This document shows positions 46,714 to 55,949 of a stretch of 64,000 nucleotides of DNA, in pieces (the first letter of the stretch is position 1; each line of letters opens with the position of its first letter). The translations under genes were made by a program, and so were the position numbers. Origin of the DNA: an uncultured Sphingomonadaceae bacterium (lineage in GTDB: Bacteria > Pseudomonadota > Alphaproteobacteria > Sphingomonadales > Sphingomonadaceae); assembly GCA_946479505.1 (NCBI GenBank), contig CAMLGC010000010.1, forward strand, positions 1 through 64,000. Direction: 5' to 3'. The notes under the pieces were generated by a model that was given only the letters and a program-made list of their open reading frames with translations, did no database searches and was not told where the DNA came from.

Positions 46714-46727
46714 CGTCTTTGCGTGAG
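46701..46727. repeat. right inverted repeat flanking the GxxExxY gene
   Basis: CTTTGCGTCTTAGCGTCTTT GCGTGAG (27 bp), the complement of 46286-46312 with three mismatches. It overlaps the last 13 bp of the GxxExxY gene, so the gene's C-terminus is encoded by the repeat. Confidence 0.85.
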
Positions 46728-46746
46728 ATAATGCGAAGTGCAACAG

Positions 46747-46917
46747 ATGACGAACGATAAGCAACGCGACGAATCAGACCTGAAACGCGTTCGGGCCGGT
46801 TTTCATTTGCCGACGGAAATGGTCGCGCGGCTCGATGCGGAGGCGAAGCGCCGCGGCGTGACACGGCAGGCGCTCATCAAGATGTGGCTCGCCGAGCGGC
46901 TCGACCGCGCGGCCTGA
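46747..46917 (+). CDS. ribbon-helix-helix (CopG-like) protein, possible orphan antitoxin
   Basis: A 56-residue protein. FHLPTEMVARLDAEAKRRGVTRQALIKMWLAERLD fits a beta-alpha-alpha ribbon-helix-helix fold, the antitoxin type that pairs with BrnT-like toxins. A toxin gene would usually lie upstream, but here the right inverted repeat of the GxxExxY cassette begins 19 bp before it. No toxin is visible on either side. Confidence 0.65.
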   Translation: MTNDKQRDESDLKRVRAGFHLPTEMVARLDAEAKRRGVTRQALIKMWLAERLDRAA

Positions 46918-47096
46918 ACGCACGCCCGATCCACCAAAAGGATCGGCATTCGCCCAAGCGCCCGCGCGCAGCGCCCAATCGACAGCGTCAACGCCACGCT
47001 AACCGTGTCTTTACGCGCTTCGGTATAGATGTCGGGCCGAAGAGATGTGCGCGACGCGGCATCGGCTGGCGGCACACACCATTCAGGAAGGCTTCG

Positions 47097-47762
47097 ATGG
47101 CGGTCGATACGGCTCAGATTGCAGGTTCCGGCGCCGCCTGGCAGGGTGTCCCCTCGCTGGTCGCGGCAGAAGGAACGGCGTCGCACCCCGCCTGGCGCGC
47201 GCTGCTCGCAGCCGATGCGCCGCTGCGCGATCTCACCGATGCAGTCCATGCGATCTGCATGCTTCACGGTCGCCATCCCGGCATCGTCGATTATGCGCTC
47301 GCGCACGATCCGGCGAGCTCGGCGCAGGCCTGGCTCGCCGAAGCGGCGCAGGCTTTCGTCGCCGAGCGCGCATGGCTCGTCCGGCTGGTCGCTGCCGCCG
47401 GGCCGCTCCCCTCCACCCCCGGGCAGGCGGAATCCGAAGCCGCGATCGTCGCCCAGGCACATGCGCTCGATACGCTCGCCCAGTCGGATCGTACCGGCTG
47501 CGCGATCGGCGCGGCGGTTGCGCTGGTGCTGGATTGGTCGCCCGTCCGCACGCTGCTCGACATCGCCGCGACGCGCTTCGGGATCGAGGCAGCGCCCAAT
47601 ACGCTTCCGATCGAGGCCGACACGACGACGCTCCTCGCCACCTCGTTCGGCACGCCCGCGGTCGAGCGCGCGATCCTGTTCGGCGCCGAGCAGGTGCTCG
47701 CGCAGCATCGCGGGCTGTGGGATCTGCTCGAATCGCGCGCCGCCGCCCGCAACCTGATGTAG
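47097..47762 (+). CDS. conserved hypothetical protein (sphingomonad type)
   Basis: A 221-residue, alanine-rich helical protein without signal peptide, transmembrane helices or an identified motif (SFGTPAVERAILFGAEQVLAQHRGLWDLLE near the C-terminus). The ATG at 47097 is well placed behind AGGAAGG. GC3 and codon use match the neighbours. Likely real; function unknown. Confidence 0.7.
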   Translation: MAVDTAQIAGSGAAWQGVPSLVAAEGTASHPAWRALLAADAPLRDLTDAVHAICMLHGRHPGIVDYALAHDPASSAQAWLAEAAQAFVAERAWLVRLVAAAGPLPSTPGQAESEAAIVAQAHALDTLAQSDRTGCAIGAAVALVLDWSPVRTLLDIAATRFGIEAAPNTLPIEADTTTLLATSFGTPAVERAILFGAEQVLAQHRGLWDLLESRAAARNLM

Positions 47763-47838
47763 CGCGGCAGCGCTTGCGCTGCCCCCGCGCCCGCCTCTAT
47801 GCCCGAACCCGATATTCGAAAAGATCGGGATGGCCTGA

Positions 47839-48693
47839 ATGCAGCGGTTCGAGGGCACCAAGAGCTACGTCGCGACCGACGATCTCAAGATCGCGGTCAA
47901 CGCCGCCGTCACGCTGCGCCGCCCGCTCCTCGTCAAGGGCGAGCCCGGCACCGGCAAGACCGTGCTCGCGCAGGAAATCGCGCAGGCCATCGGCGCGCCG
48001 CTGATCGAATGGAACGTCAAATCGACCACCAAGGCGCACCAGGGCCTCTACGACTATGACGCGGTCGCCCGGCTGCGCGACGGCCAGCTCGGCGACCCGC
48101 GCGTTCACGACATTTCCAACTACATCCGCAAGGGCAAGCTCTGGGAGGCGTTCACCGCGCCAGAGCCGCCCGTCCTCCTGATCGACGAGATCGACAAGGC
48201 CGACATCGAATTTCCCAACGATCTCCTCCAGGAGCTCGATCGGATGGAATTCCACGTCTATGAAACCCGCGAGACGGTGCGCGCCGCCGAACGCCCGGTC
48301 GTCGTCATCACCTCGAACAACGAAAAGGAGCTGCCCGACGCGTTCCTGCGCCGCTGCTTCTTCCACTATATCGCCTTTCCAGCCCGCGAGACGATGCAGC
48401 AAATCGTCGACGTCCACTTTCCCGGCATCCAGAAGCTGCTCGTCGCCCGCGCGCTCGACATCTTCTACGAGGTGCGCGACGTGCCCGGCCTCAAGAAAAA
48501 GCCCTCGACCAGCGAGCTGATCGACTGGCTCAAGCTCCTCCTCCATGAAGACATGCCGCTCGAGGTGCTCCAGAACCGCGACGCATCGAAGGCCATTCCC
48601 CCGCTCCACGGCGCGCTGCTCAAGAACGAGGCCGACGTGATGCTGTTCGAGCGCCTCGCCTTCCTGGCGCGGCGGCAAGGCGGACGTCCCTAA
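47839..48693 (+). CDS. MoxR-family AAA+ ATPase
   Basis: A 284-residue AAA+ chaperone. Walker A GEPGTGKT is at residues 34-41, Walker B LLIDEIDKAD near 112-121, sensor 1 VITSNNEKELPDAFLRRC. MoxR ATPases work with a VWA-domain protein to load cofactors (CoxD/CoxE-type carbon monoxide dehydrogenase maturation is the known example). The matching VWA protein lies 5 kb away at 53.7 kb on the same strand. Confidence 0.93.
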   Translation: MQRFEGTKSYVATDDLKIAVNAAVTLRRPLLVKGEPGTGKTVLAQEIAQAIGAPLIEWNVKSTTKAHQGLYDYDAVARLRDGQLGDPRVHDISNYIRKGKLWEAFTAPEPPVLLIDEIDKADIEFPNDLLQELDRMEFHVYETRETVRAAERPVVVITSNNEKELPDAFLRRCFFHYIAFPARETMQQIVDVHFPGIQKLLVARALDIFYEVRDVPGLKKKPSTSELIDWLKLLLHEDMPLEVLQNRDASKAIPPLHGALLKNEADVMLFERLAFLARRQGGRP

Positions 48694-48728
48694 GCCGCAC
48701 TTAACCATTTCCGTGCGATGCCGCGTTC

Positions 48729-50144
48729 ATGCGCGCGGCTCTCCTCCACAACCGGCGACAACTCACCCTCGCCATCATCATCGCGGCGATTGCCGCACTC
48801 GGCCTCGCGCTCCGTCTCCTTGCCGCGAACGGCGGGCTGTGGGTCGATGAAGCCTGGTCGGTCGAATATGTCCGCCGCGTCGCTTCGCCGCTCGGCGTGC
48901 TCACCGCGATCAACCACGACAACAACCACCATCTCAATAGCTGGTGGCTCGAGCTGGTCGGCCCGGCGGCGGCTCCGCTCGCGATGCGCGCGCTCTCGAT
49001 CGCGAGCGGCACTGCCACGATTCTCGTCGCGGCCGCCTATGGCGCACGACGGGGAGCCGCCGCAGCGATCGTCGCTGCCGCGCTGTTCGCGTTCGCACCG
49101 ATCCTCGTCACCTACGGCTCGGAGGCGCGCGGCTATGCGCCGATGCTGCTCTGCCTGATGCTGATGATCGCGCTGGTCGATCGCTGGCTCGAAACACCCC
49201 GGCGCCCTCCGCCGCGCCTTACTTTCGGCGCGCTCGCGCTGGTCGGTCTGCTGTCGCAGCTCACCATGATCTTCGGCCTGGCCGCGATCGCAGGCTGGAT
49301 TTTCGCCGCGCACGCGACCCGCCTCTCCCTCGCCCGCACGCTCAGCCGCACCTTCGATGCGATGCTCCCCGCGATCGCTGCCGTCCTCGCGATCATCGCG
49401 CTGGTGCTCGGCGCCGCGGCCGCGAGCGCGACCGGCTTCCAGGTCGGCAGCTATGCCGCCTTTACCTGGCCGTCGCTGCTCGCCGCGCTCGACACGATGA
49501 CCGAAACCACGTTCGGCCTCCCCGCGAGCGGCAGCGGCGCCACCTACGCGGTCACCGCGCTCGCGGCGGCCTTCGTCTGCCTTGCGCTTCGCCTCCCGCG
49601 CGGCCGCATCGTCTTCTTCCTCCTCGCCGCGGTCGGCCTGCCCGAGGCGGTCGCGTTGATCCAGCCCGCCAATCCCGGCTATCCGCGCTATTACCTGCTC
49701 TCGTCGGTCGCGCTGCTGCTGGTCGCGACCGAGCTCGCGCCCGCCTTGTGGAAGCGCCGCGCGGGTCGCATCGCGCTGGCGTTCGCGCTCGCCGCCTTCG
49801 GTGCCGCGAGCCTCGCGCAGAACCTCGCCCTCATCCGCACCGCGCGCGGCGACCCGCCGGCGGCGATCGCGGCAATGCGCGCGCGTGCGCCCGAGGGCAC
49901 CAGCATCCTCGTCACCGAACGCCCGTCGGCGGTGCTCCGCCTCGCCGCCGCCCAGGCGCACTACCCGCTCGCGCTCCGCAGCGCCTGCCCCGCGCGCTTC
50001 CTGTTCTTCGATCAGGCCGGCCGCCGCCCGGCCCCGCCCGCGATCGTGCGATGCGGCGTTCGTTACACGCCGGTCGCGCACCGCGTGCCCTCCCGCCTTT
50101 CGGGCACCGAATGGACGCTCTACGAGCGAAAGGCGCCGCGGTAA
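48729..50144 (+). CDS. GT-C-fold membrane glycosyltransferase (ArnT/PMT-like)
   Basis: A 471-residue polytopic protein with about ten to twelve hydrophobic helices. The first periplasmic loop carries the acidic motif LWVDEAWSVEY, the hallmark of GT-C enzymes that use polyprenyl-phosphate sugars. NHDNNHHLNSWWLELVG follows. No acceptor is evident. It lies between the MoxR gene and the CHAP protein. Confidence 0.85.
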   Translation: MRAALLHNRRQLTLAIIIAAIAALGLALRLLAANGGLWVDEAWSVEYVRRVASPLGVLTAINHDNNHHLNSWWLELVGPAAAPLAMRALSIASGTATILVAAAYGARRGAAAAIVAAALFAFAPILVTYGSEARGYAPMLLCLMLMIALVDRWLETPRRPPPRLTFGALALVGLLSQLTMIFGLAAIAGWIFAAHATRLSLARTLSRTFDAMLPAIAAVLAIIALVLGAAAASATGFQVGSYAAFTWPSLLAALDTMTETTFGLPASGSGATYAVTALAAAFVCLALRLPRGRIVFFLLAAVGLPEAVALIQPANPGYPRYYLLSSVALLLVATELAPALWKRRAGRIALAFALAAFGAASLAQNLALIRTARGDPPAAIAAMRARAPEGTSILVTERPSAVLRLAAAQAHYPLALRSACPARFLFFDQAGRRPAPPAIVRCGVRYTPVAHRVPSRLSGTEWTLYERKAPR

Positions 50145-50205
50145 CGTTTTGTTAACCATTCCCGCTCACCACTTTGCCATCCGGTTTCAGTCAGTGTGCG
50201 TACCT

Positions 50206-50787
50206 ATGCGGCTTCCCCCGATTCGCCTCCCCGTCCTCGTCGCGCTTGCGATGGCGATTCCCACCAGGCCGGCAGGCGCGCACTCGCTGCTCGATTATGT
50301 CGGCCAGTGCGTGCCCTTCGCGCGCGCCGCCTCGGGCATTCAGATCTACGGTGATGCGTGGACGTGGTGGGGCCAGGCCGACGGCCGCTACGAGCGCGGC
50401 CATACCCCGCGCGTCGGCGCCGTCATCGTCTTTTCGAAATCGGCCAAGCTTCATCTCGGGCATGTCGCGGTCATCAGCCGCATCGTCGATTCCCGCGTCG
50501 CGCTGGTGACGCACGCCAACTGGTCGCGGATCGACGGCGAGCGCGGCCATGCCGAACAGGATGTGACGCTTTACGACGTCTCGCCTGACAATGACTGGAG
50601 CGAGGTCCGCGTCTGGTACCGCGACATGGACGGGCTCGGCGGCTCGACCTATCCGGTCTCCGGCTTCATCTACGGCATCCCCGACGACGACGCCCCGGCG
50701 AGCGTCCACAAGGCGCACGTCGCGCCCGAGCTCACCGGCCGCGATCCCGATTATGTCGGCGCCCTGATCGACGCCTACGCCCCCTAG
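50206..50787 (+). CDS. CHAP-domain cysteine amidase/peptidase, secreted
   Basis: A 193-residue protein with an N-terminal signal peptide (MRLPPIRLPVLVALAMAIPT). The CHAP catalytic Cys35 is in YVGQCVPFARAASGI and the His86 in LGHVAVI. It probably cleaves peptidoglycan peptides or amide bonds in the periplasm. Confidence 0.9.
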   Translation: MRLPPIRLPVLVALAMAIPTRPAGAHSLLDYVGQCVPFARAASGIQIYGDAWTWWGQADGRYERGHTPRVGAVIVFSKSAKLHLGHVAVISRIVDSRVALVTHANWSRIDGERGHAEQDVTLYDVSPDNDWSEVRVWYRDMDGLGGSTYPVSGFIYGIPDDDAPASVHKAHVAPELTGRDPDYVGALIDAYAP

Positions 50788-50855
50788 CGTTCGCCCCTAG
50801 CCGCATCATCGCAACTGTGGCACCGCTCGTCCCGGAACAGGGGAGGAGCGGAAAA

Positions 50856-52763
50856 ATGCGGCACTGGAGCAAGGCGCTGGCGGGCACGCTGCTGGCGATG
50901 CTGGCAATCGGCACCGCGCCTGCGCAAACGCTGCCGGCCGACATGAACGAGGATTTCGTTCCGGTCGAGAGCAGCTTCAATTACGTTCTGCGCACCGCCG
51001 AGATTCCGATGCGCGACGGCGTCAAGCTCCACACCGTGATCTTCTTCAGGAAGGGCGTTCACGATGCCCCGATCCTTCTCCAGCGCACCCCCTATGGTGC
51101 AGACGGCGCGACCAGCCGCGCCGCGAGCGCCGATTATCACGCGATCATGCGCCAATCGGACGCGATGTTCCTCGATGCGGGGTATGTCCGCGTCTATCAG
51201 GACATTCGCGGCAAGCACGAATCGCAAGGCATCTACGTCAACGAACGCCCGCTGCGCGGCCCCGACAACCCCACCAGGATCGACCACGCCACCGACGCGT
51301 GGGACACGATCGACTGGCTGGTGAAGCACGTCCCCGAAGGCAATGGCCGCGTCGGCATGATCGGCACCAGCTATGACGGGATGATGGTCGCGATGGCCCT
51401 CGCCGATCCCCACCCGGCGTTGAAGGCCGCCGTCCCCGCCAATCCCGTCATCAACACGTGGATGGGCGACGACGACTTCCACGGCGGCGCCTTCCGCCTG
51501 ATCGGCTACGATTATTATTACAGCCAGGATGCCGCCAAGGGCTCCGCAGGCGACCTGTGGCGCGACGCCTATGACGATTACGACACCTTCCTGAAAGCCG
51601 GCTCGGCCTCGGGCTTCGTCAAGAGCCGCGGCCTCCAGCAGCTCGGCTTCGTCCGCAAGCTCCACGATCACCCCGCCTACGATGATTTCTGGAAAGCGCA
51701 GGCGCTCGAGGACATTCTCGCCACCAAGCCGCAGACGGTGCCGACGCTCTGGGTTGCCGGCCAGTGGGACCAGGAGGACATGTACGGCGCCGTCGCCGCC
51801 TTCGAAGCGGTCAGCCCGCACGATTCCGACCACGTCAATCACCTCGTCCTCGGCCCGTGGTATCACGGGCAATGGGCCGGCGACGGCGCCTCGATCGGCC
51901 CGATCGAGTTCCACGAGGACACCGCCCGCTGGTTCCGCCGCAAGGTCCTCCTCCCCTTCCTCGACGCGCAGCTAAAGCCCGGCGCCCCCGCCGCCGATCT
52001 GCCGCCCGTGCTCGCCTACCAGACCGGAGCCGACCGCTGGCAGAAGCTCGACACCTGGCCGCTCGCCTGCACCGACGCATGCGCGCACCCGATGAAGCGC
52101 CTCTATTTCGGCGCGGACGGCACGCTCTCCTTCATCCCGCCGACGATGGAAGGCGTCGATCGCTACGTCTCCGATCCCGCCAAGCCGATCCCCTATCGCA
52201 TCCGCCCGATCCGCCCGACCTACGCCTCAAACTCGACGTGGCACGCATGGCTGGTCGACGATCAGCGCCCCTTCTCGGACCGCACCGACGTCCTCACCTA
52301 TCAGACCGCGCCGCTGACCGAGCCCGTGACGATCGCGGGCGCGCCGATGGCGGATCTGATCGCCGCCACCACCGGCACCGACGGCGATTTCGTCGTCAAG
52401 CTGATCGACGTCTATCCGGCCGAATACGGCCCCAAGCCCGAGCTCGGCGGCTACCAGCTCGGCGTCGCGATGGACATCTTCCGCGGGCGCTATCGGCAAA
52501 GCTATTCCGACCCGCGGCCGATCACGCCCAACACCCCGCTCGAATACCGCTTCGCGCTTCCCAGCGTCGCGCATACCTTCCTGCCGGGCCACCGCATCAT
52601 GGTCCAGGTCCAGTCGAGCTGGTTTCCCCTGTACGACCGCAACCCGCAGAGTTTCGTCCCCAACATCTTCGACGCCCAGCCGGCGGACTACCGAAAGGCC
52701 ACGATCAGCCTTTACCACGCGCCCGCCCAGCCGAGCGCGATCGCGCTGCCGGTCGTTCCTTGA
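50856..52763 (+). CDS. CocE/NonD-family secreted hydrolase (X-Pro dipeptidyl-peptidase type)
   Basis: A 635-residue protein with a signal peptide (MRHWSKALAGTLLAMLAIGTAPA). The alpha/beta-hydrolase N-terminal domain has YQDIRGKHES and the nucleophile elbow GTSYDG; Asp (QWDQED) and His (WYHGQW) complete a plausible triad. The C-terminal jelly-roll domain (XP_PepX_C type) follows. It probably acts on glutaryl- or prolyl-containing substrates or esters in the periplasm. The ribosome binding site is GGAGGAG. Confidence 0.9.
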   Translation: MRHWSKALAGTLLAMLAIGTAPAQTLPADMNEDFVPVESSFNYVLRTAEIPMRDGVKLHTVIFFRKGVHDAPILLQRTPYGADGATSRAASADYHAIMRQSDAMFLDAGYVRVYQDIRGKHESQGIYVNERPLRGPDNPTRIDHATDAWDTIDWLVKHVPEGNGRVGMIGTSYDGMMVAMALADPHPALKAAVPANPVINTWMGDDDFHGGAFRLIGYDYYYSQDAAKGSAGDLWRDAYDDYDTFLKAGSASGFVKSRGLQQLGFVRKLHDHPAYDDFWKAQALEDILATKPQTVPTLWVAGQWDQEDMYGAVAAFEAVSPHDSDHVNHLVLGPWYHGQWAGDGASIGPIEFHEDTARWFRRKVLLPFLDAQLKPGAPAADLPPVLAYQTGADRWQKLDTWPLACTDACAHPMKRLYFGADGTLSFIPPTMEGVDRYVSDPAKPIPYRIRPIRPTYASNSTWHAWLVDDQRPFSDRTDVLTYQTAPLTEPVTIAGAPMADLIAATTGTDGDFVVKLIDVYPAEYGPKPELGGYQLGVAMDIFRGRYRQSYSDPRPITPNTPLEYRFALPSVAHTFLPGHRIMVQVQSSWFPLYDRNPQSFVPNIFDAQPADYRKATISLYHAPAQPSAIALPVVP

Positions 52764-52835
52764 GCCGCGCGAAACACGACCACCCTTTGACGCCCGACTC
52801 CCCTTCCCTATGATGGCCGCCCGGGAGGGTGTTTC

Positions 52836-53396
52836 GTGCGTATCCAGTTCAGTCGATCGGTGCCGGCGCTGCTGCTCGCCGTCCTCCTTGCCGGCTGCTC
52901 GGGCGGCTTCCGTCCCGTCAGCGACACGCCCGTCAAGATCGGCCGCCCCTATTCGGTGCGCGGCGTCACCTACACGCCCCACGCCGATCCCGCGTACGAC
53001 GCGGTCGGCTATGCGAGCTGGTACGGCGACGAATCGGGCAACATGACCGCCAACGGCGAGAAATATCGCCCCAAGGGGATCAGCGCCGCGCACAAGACGC
53101 TGCCGCTCCCCACCTATGTCGAGGTCACCTCGCTCCAGACCGGCCGCACGATCCTGGTGCGTGTCAACGATCGCGGCCCGTTCGCGCGCGGCCGCATCAT
53201 CGATCTGAGCCGCGGCGCCGCCGAGCTGCTCGGCATCCGCGAGGCAGGCAGCGCCCCGGTGCGCGTCCGCGTCGTCGACCCGCCCGAAAAGGACAAGGAC
53301 CGCCTGCGCGAAGGCAAGCCCGCACGCGCCCGCCCCGATGCCGCGCCGCAAACGCTCACCTGGCTGCGCGAACGACTGGCAAGCGAGGGGTATTGA
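52836..53396 (+). CDS. rlpA: septal ring lytic transglycosylase RlpA family lipoprotein
   Basis: A 186-residue lipoprotein; the lipobox LLAGC places the lipidated Cys at 21. The RlpA double-psi beta-barrel domain carries GYASWYGDESGNMTANGEKY, followed by VRVNDRGPFARGRIIDLSRGAAELLGI. It cleaves denuded glycan strands at the division septum. There is no SPOR domain, and the C-terminus is short. The GTG at 52836 is the start. Confidence 0.93.
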   Translation: MRIQFSRSVPALLLAVLLAGCSGGFRPVSDTPVKIGRPYSVRGVTYTPHADPAYDAVGYASWYGDESGNMTANGEKYRPKGISAAHKTLPLPTYVEVTSLQTGRTILVRVNDRGPFARGRIIDLSRGAAELLGIREAGSAPVRVRVVDPPEKDKDRLREGKPARARPDAAPQTLTWLRERLASEGY

Positions 53397-53403
53397 GCGC
53401 AAA

Positions 53404-53662
53404 TCTCCCTCTCCCGGAGGGAGAGGAAGCGAACTTCCCGCTGTCCTACAGCCCCCCGATTGTGCCACGGTACCGCAATGCCGTCCCCACGACCCGCATG
53501 TGCTCGTCGCCTCTCCAACGGCGGCATGCGTGGAAAGGGCAAATCAGGGGGGACGTACCGCTGCTTTCGCTGCGTTCCGCGACGTGGCCGCCGAGTCGGC
53601 GGATGTCCGCACCGCGATGCGGCGGCAACGGTCAACTTGGTCAGCGTCGCGCGGGCGCCCCC
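53404..53662. other. gene-free region before the VWA gene: solo palindrome and shared blocks
   Basis: The first part (53404-53427) is a CCCTCTCCC/GGGAGAGG palindrome, similar in composition to the repeat arms. Downstream, TTCCCGCTGTCCTACA, GTGCCAC and GGTCAACTTGGTCA occur in the same order as similar blocks upstream of phoH (12236-12391). No ORF with a good start is visible. Confidence 0.4.
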
Positions 53663-54841
53663 ATGTTCCTGACCTTCCTCGACGAGTTGCGTGCCGCCGG
53701 AATCCCCGCGAGTCTCAAGGAGCATCTCGTGCTGCTCGAAGCGCTCGACCGCGAGGTGATCGCGCGCACGCCGGAGGCCTTCTACTATCTCGCCCGCGCC
53801 ACCTACGTGAAGGACGAGGGTCTGCTTGATCGCTTCGACCAGGTCTTCTCGAAGGCCTTCAAGGGGATCGCCACCACCTACGGCGCCGATACCGCCGACG
53901 TCCCCGAAGACTGGCTCCGCGCCGTCGCCGAGAAATACCTCACGCCTGAGGAAATGGCGAAAATCGAATCGCTCGGCTCGTGGGACGAGATTATGGAGAC
54001 GCTCAAAAGGCGCCTCGAGGAGCAGCAGGGCCGGCACCAGGGCGGCAACAAGTGGATCGGCACCGGCGGCACCTCGCCCTACGGCAATTCGGGCTACAAC
54101 CCCGAGGGCGTCCGCATCGGCGGCGAGAGCACGCACAAGCGCGCGATCAAGGTGTGGGACAAGCGCGCCTTCAGGAACCTCGACAGCACCCGCGAGCTCG
54201 GCACGCGCAACATCAAGCTTGCGCTGCGCCGCCTGCGCCGCTTCGCGCGCGAGGGCGCCGCCGACGAGCTCGATCTCGACGCGACCATTCGTAGCACCGC
54301 GCGCCAGGGCTGGCTCGATATCCGTCTGCGCCCCGAGCGGCACAATGCGGTGAAGCTGCTCCTCTTCCTCGACGTCGGCGGCTCGATGGACCCGTTCGTG
54401 CGTCTCTGCGAAGAACTGTTCTCCGCCGCCACCAGCGAGTTCAAGAACCTCGAATTCTTCTACTTCCACAATTGCCCCTACGAGGGCCTGTGGAAGGACA
54501 ATCGCCGCCGCTTCACCGAGCGCACGCCGACAGGCCAAGTCCTCCACAAATACGGCCACGACTACAAACTCGTCTTCGTCGGCGACGCCTCGATGAGTCC
54601 CTACGAGATCACCCATCCCGGCGGCTCGGTCGAGCACAGCAACGAAGAGGCCGGCGCCGTCTGGCTCCGCCGCCTTACCGCGACTTATCCCGCCGCAATC
54701 TGGCTAAACCCCGCGCCCGAGGCGCAATGGGACTATTCGCAAAGCGTCCGCATGATCCGCGAGTTGATGAACGACCGCATGTACCCGCTGACGCTCGACG
54801 GCCTCGACGACGCCATGCGCGAGCTGACGAGGAAGGCGTGA
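53663..54841 (+). CDS. VWA-domain protein (CoxE-like), probable MoxR partner
   Basis: A 392-residue protein. An N-terminal region rich in helices (FLDELRAAGIPASLKEHLVLLEAL) precedes the VWA domain with a MIDAS-like DVGGSMDP near residue 237. The classical DxSxS is DxGxS here, as is common in CoxE-type proteins. Proposed to work with the MoxR ATPase at 47.8 kb. Confidence 0.9.
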   Translation: MFLTFLDELRAAGIPASLKEHLVLLEALDREVIARTPEAFYYLARATYVKDEGLLDRFDQVFSKAFKGIATTYGADTADVPEDWLRAVAEKYLTPEEMAKIESLGSWDEIMETLKRRLEEQQGRHQGGNKWIGTGGTSPYGNSGYNPEGVRIGGESTHKRAIKVWDKRAFRNLDSTRELGTRNIKLALRRLRRFAREGAADELDLDATIRSTARQGWLDIRLRPERHNAVKLLLFLDVGGSMDPFVRLCEELFSAATSEFKNLEFFYFHNCPYEGLWKDNRRRFTERTPTGQVLHKYGHDYKLVFVGDASMSPYEITHPGGSVEHSNEEAGAVWLRRLTATYPAAIWLNPAPEAQWDYSQSVRMIRELMNDRMYPLTLDGLDDAMRELTRKA

Positions 54842-54852
54842 GCGCAGCGAAC

Positions 54853-55428
54853 CTACCGCCCTGCCAGGCTCCGAAACGTGATCGACCACCGCGCCTCGTC
54901 CATCGGGGCGATGCTGTGCTCCCACACGTGCCGCGCCTCATCCGTCAGATGGTACACCGACCGCGGCGGCAGCGGCACCGAGACCCGGTCGAAGCCGCGC
55001 TCGCGCCGCCGGCGGAAGCGCATCACCGTCGCCGCGCCGAGCGAGATGCCGACGACGTGCCCGAACTGCGGGCGATCGCGATGCCAGCCGATCCCCTCAC
55101 CCGGATCGTATCGGATCAGCAGCACGTGGACGAACGCGTCCGCCTCCAGCCCCGCAAACGTCGCCGCCCGCGCACGCACTGGCAGCAGGAAATCGGGGAT
55201 CGGCGCCGCCTCGGCGAGCCCGCCATGCTCGAAGTCGTACGCCGAGCCGAACGAGGTCGTCAGCCGCTTGCCGAGCCAGCCCTGGAACCGGAACGGCGCC
55301 AGCCCGCTCGCATCGATCGCGTCGATCAACGCGCGCTCCTCGTCGGGCGAGATCAGTCCGGTCGCGAGCGAAAGCCCCGGCAGCGCGGGCGCGGCGGGCA
55401 GGTCGAACAGGTCGGGCTGGTGGGCCAT
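54853..55428 (-). CDS. AlkB-like 2-oxoglutarate/Fe(II) dioxygenase
   Basis: A 191-residue protein. The iron-binding H-x-D is in GWHRDRP, the distal His in WEHSIAP, and the 2-oxoglutarate Arg in ARWSITFR. It probably repairs alkylated DNA or RNA, or demethylates another substrate. It converges on the VWA gene. Confidence 0.92.
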   Translation of the reverse strand: MAHQPDLFDLPAAPALPGLSLATGLISPDEERALIDAIDASGLAPFRFQGWLGKRLTTSFGSAYDFEHGGLAEAAPIPDFLLPVRARAATFAGLEADAFVHVLLIRYDPGEGIGWHRDRPQFGHVVGISLGAATVMRFRRRRERGFDRVSVPLPPRSVYHLTDEARHVWEHSIAPMDEARWSITFRSLAGR

Positions 55429-55538
55429 CGTCACGCCGCCGATATGGGAAGCCGCAACGCGTTCGCGACCCGCGCCGGCACGACGGAACCATTGCGGGCG
55501 CGTTCCGGTTGTATCGGCAACAGGTAGGAGTATTTCAC

Positions 55539-55949
55539 ATGTCGCACATCCCGGAGTCCGCCATGCCCCATGCCAAGGCCGAACCCAGCAACGACGACAC
55601 GCCCAGGTCGCGCGTCCGCAAAGCCGCCGACAGCGCCGGCAAATCCGCCAAATCGGCTGCGAAGACCGTTTCCGATACCGCCAAATCGACCGCCAAGTCC
55701 GCATCCAAGACGGCGAAGTCGGCAGCGTCGAAGGCCAAGGCAAATCCGGGCGTGACCGCTGCCGCGGTCGGCGCCGCGGTGCTCGCGGGCGCAGCGGCGG
55801 TCGCCGCCTCCTCGCCCAAGCTTCGGGCCAAGGTGGCGGGCAAGAAGTCCAGCTCGACCAAATCGACCGCATCCAAGACGACGAGCGCCAAGAAACCGGC
55901 CGCCAAGAAGACAGCCGCGCGCAAGAGTACGGCGAAGTCCAGCTCCTAA
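55539..55949 (+). CDS. Lys/Ala/Ser-rich histone-H1-like protein
   Basis: A 136-residue basic protein with repeated AKSAAKT/AKSTAKS-type units, a central hydrophobic stretch (GVTAAAVGAAVLAGAAAVAA) and a KPAAKKTAARKSTAKS tail. The ATG at 55539 has TAGGAG eight bases upstream. It may bind nucleic acid or anchor to the membrane. The stop overlaps the convergent NamZ stop. Confidence 0.7.
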   Translation: MSHIPESAMPHAKAEPSNDDTPRSRVRKAADSAGKSAKSAAKTVSDTAKSTAKSASKTAKSAASKAKANPGVTAAAVGAAVLAGAAAVAASSPKLRAKVAGKKSSSTKSTASKTTSAKKPAAKKTAARKSTAKSSS

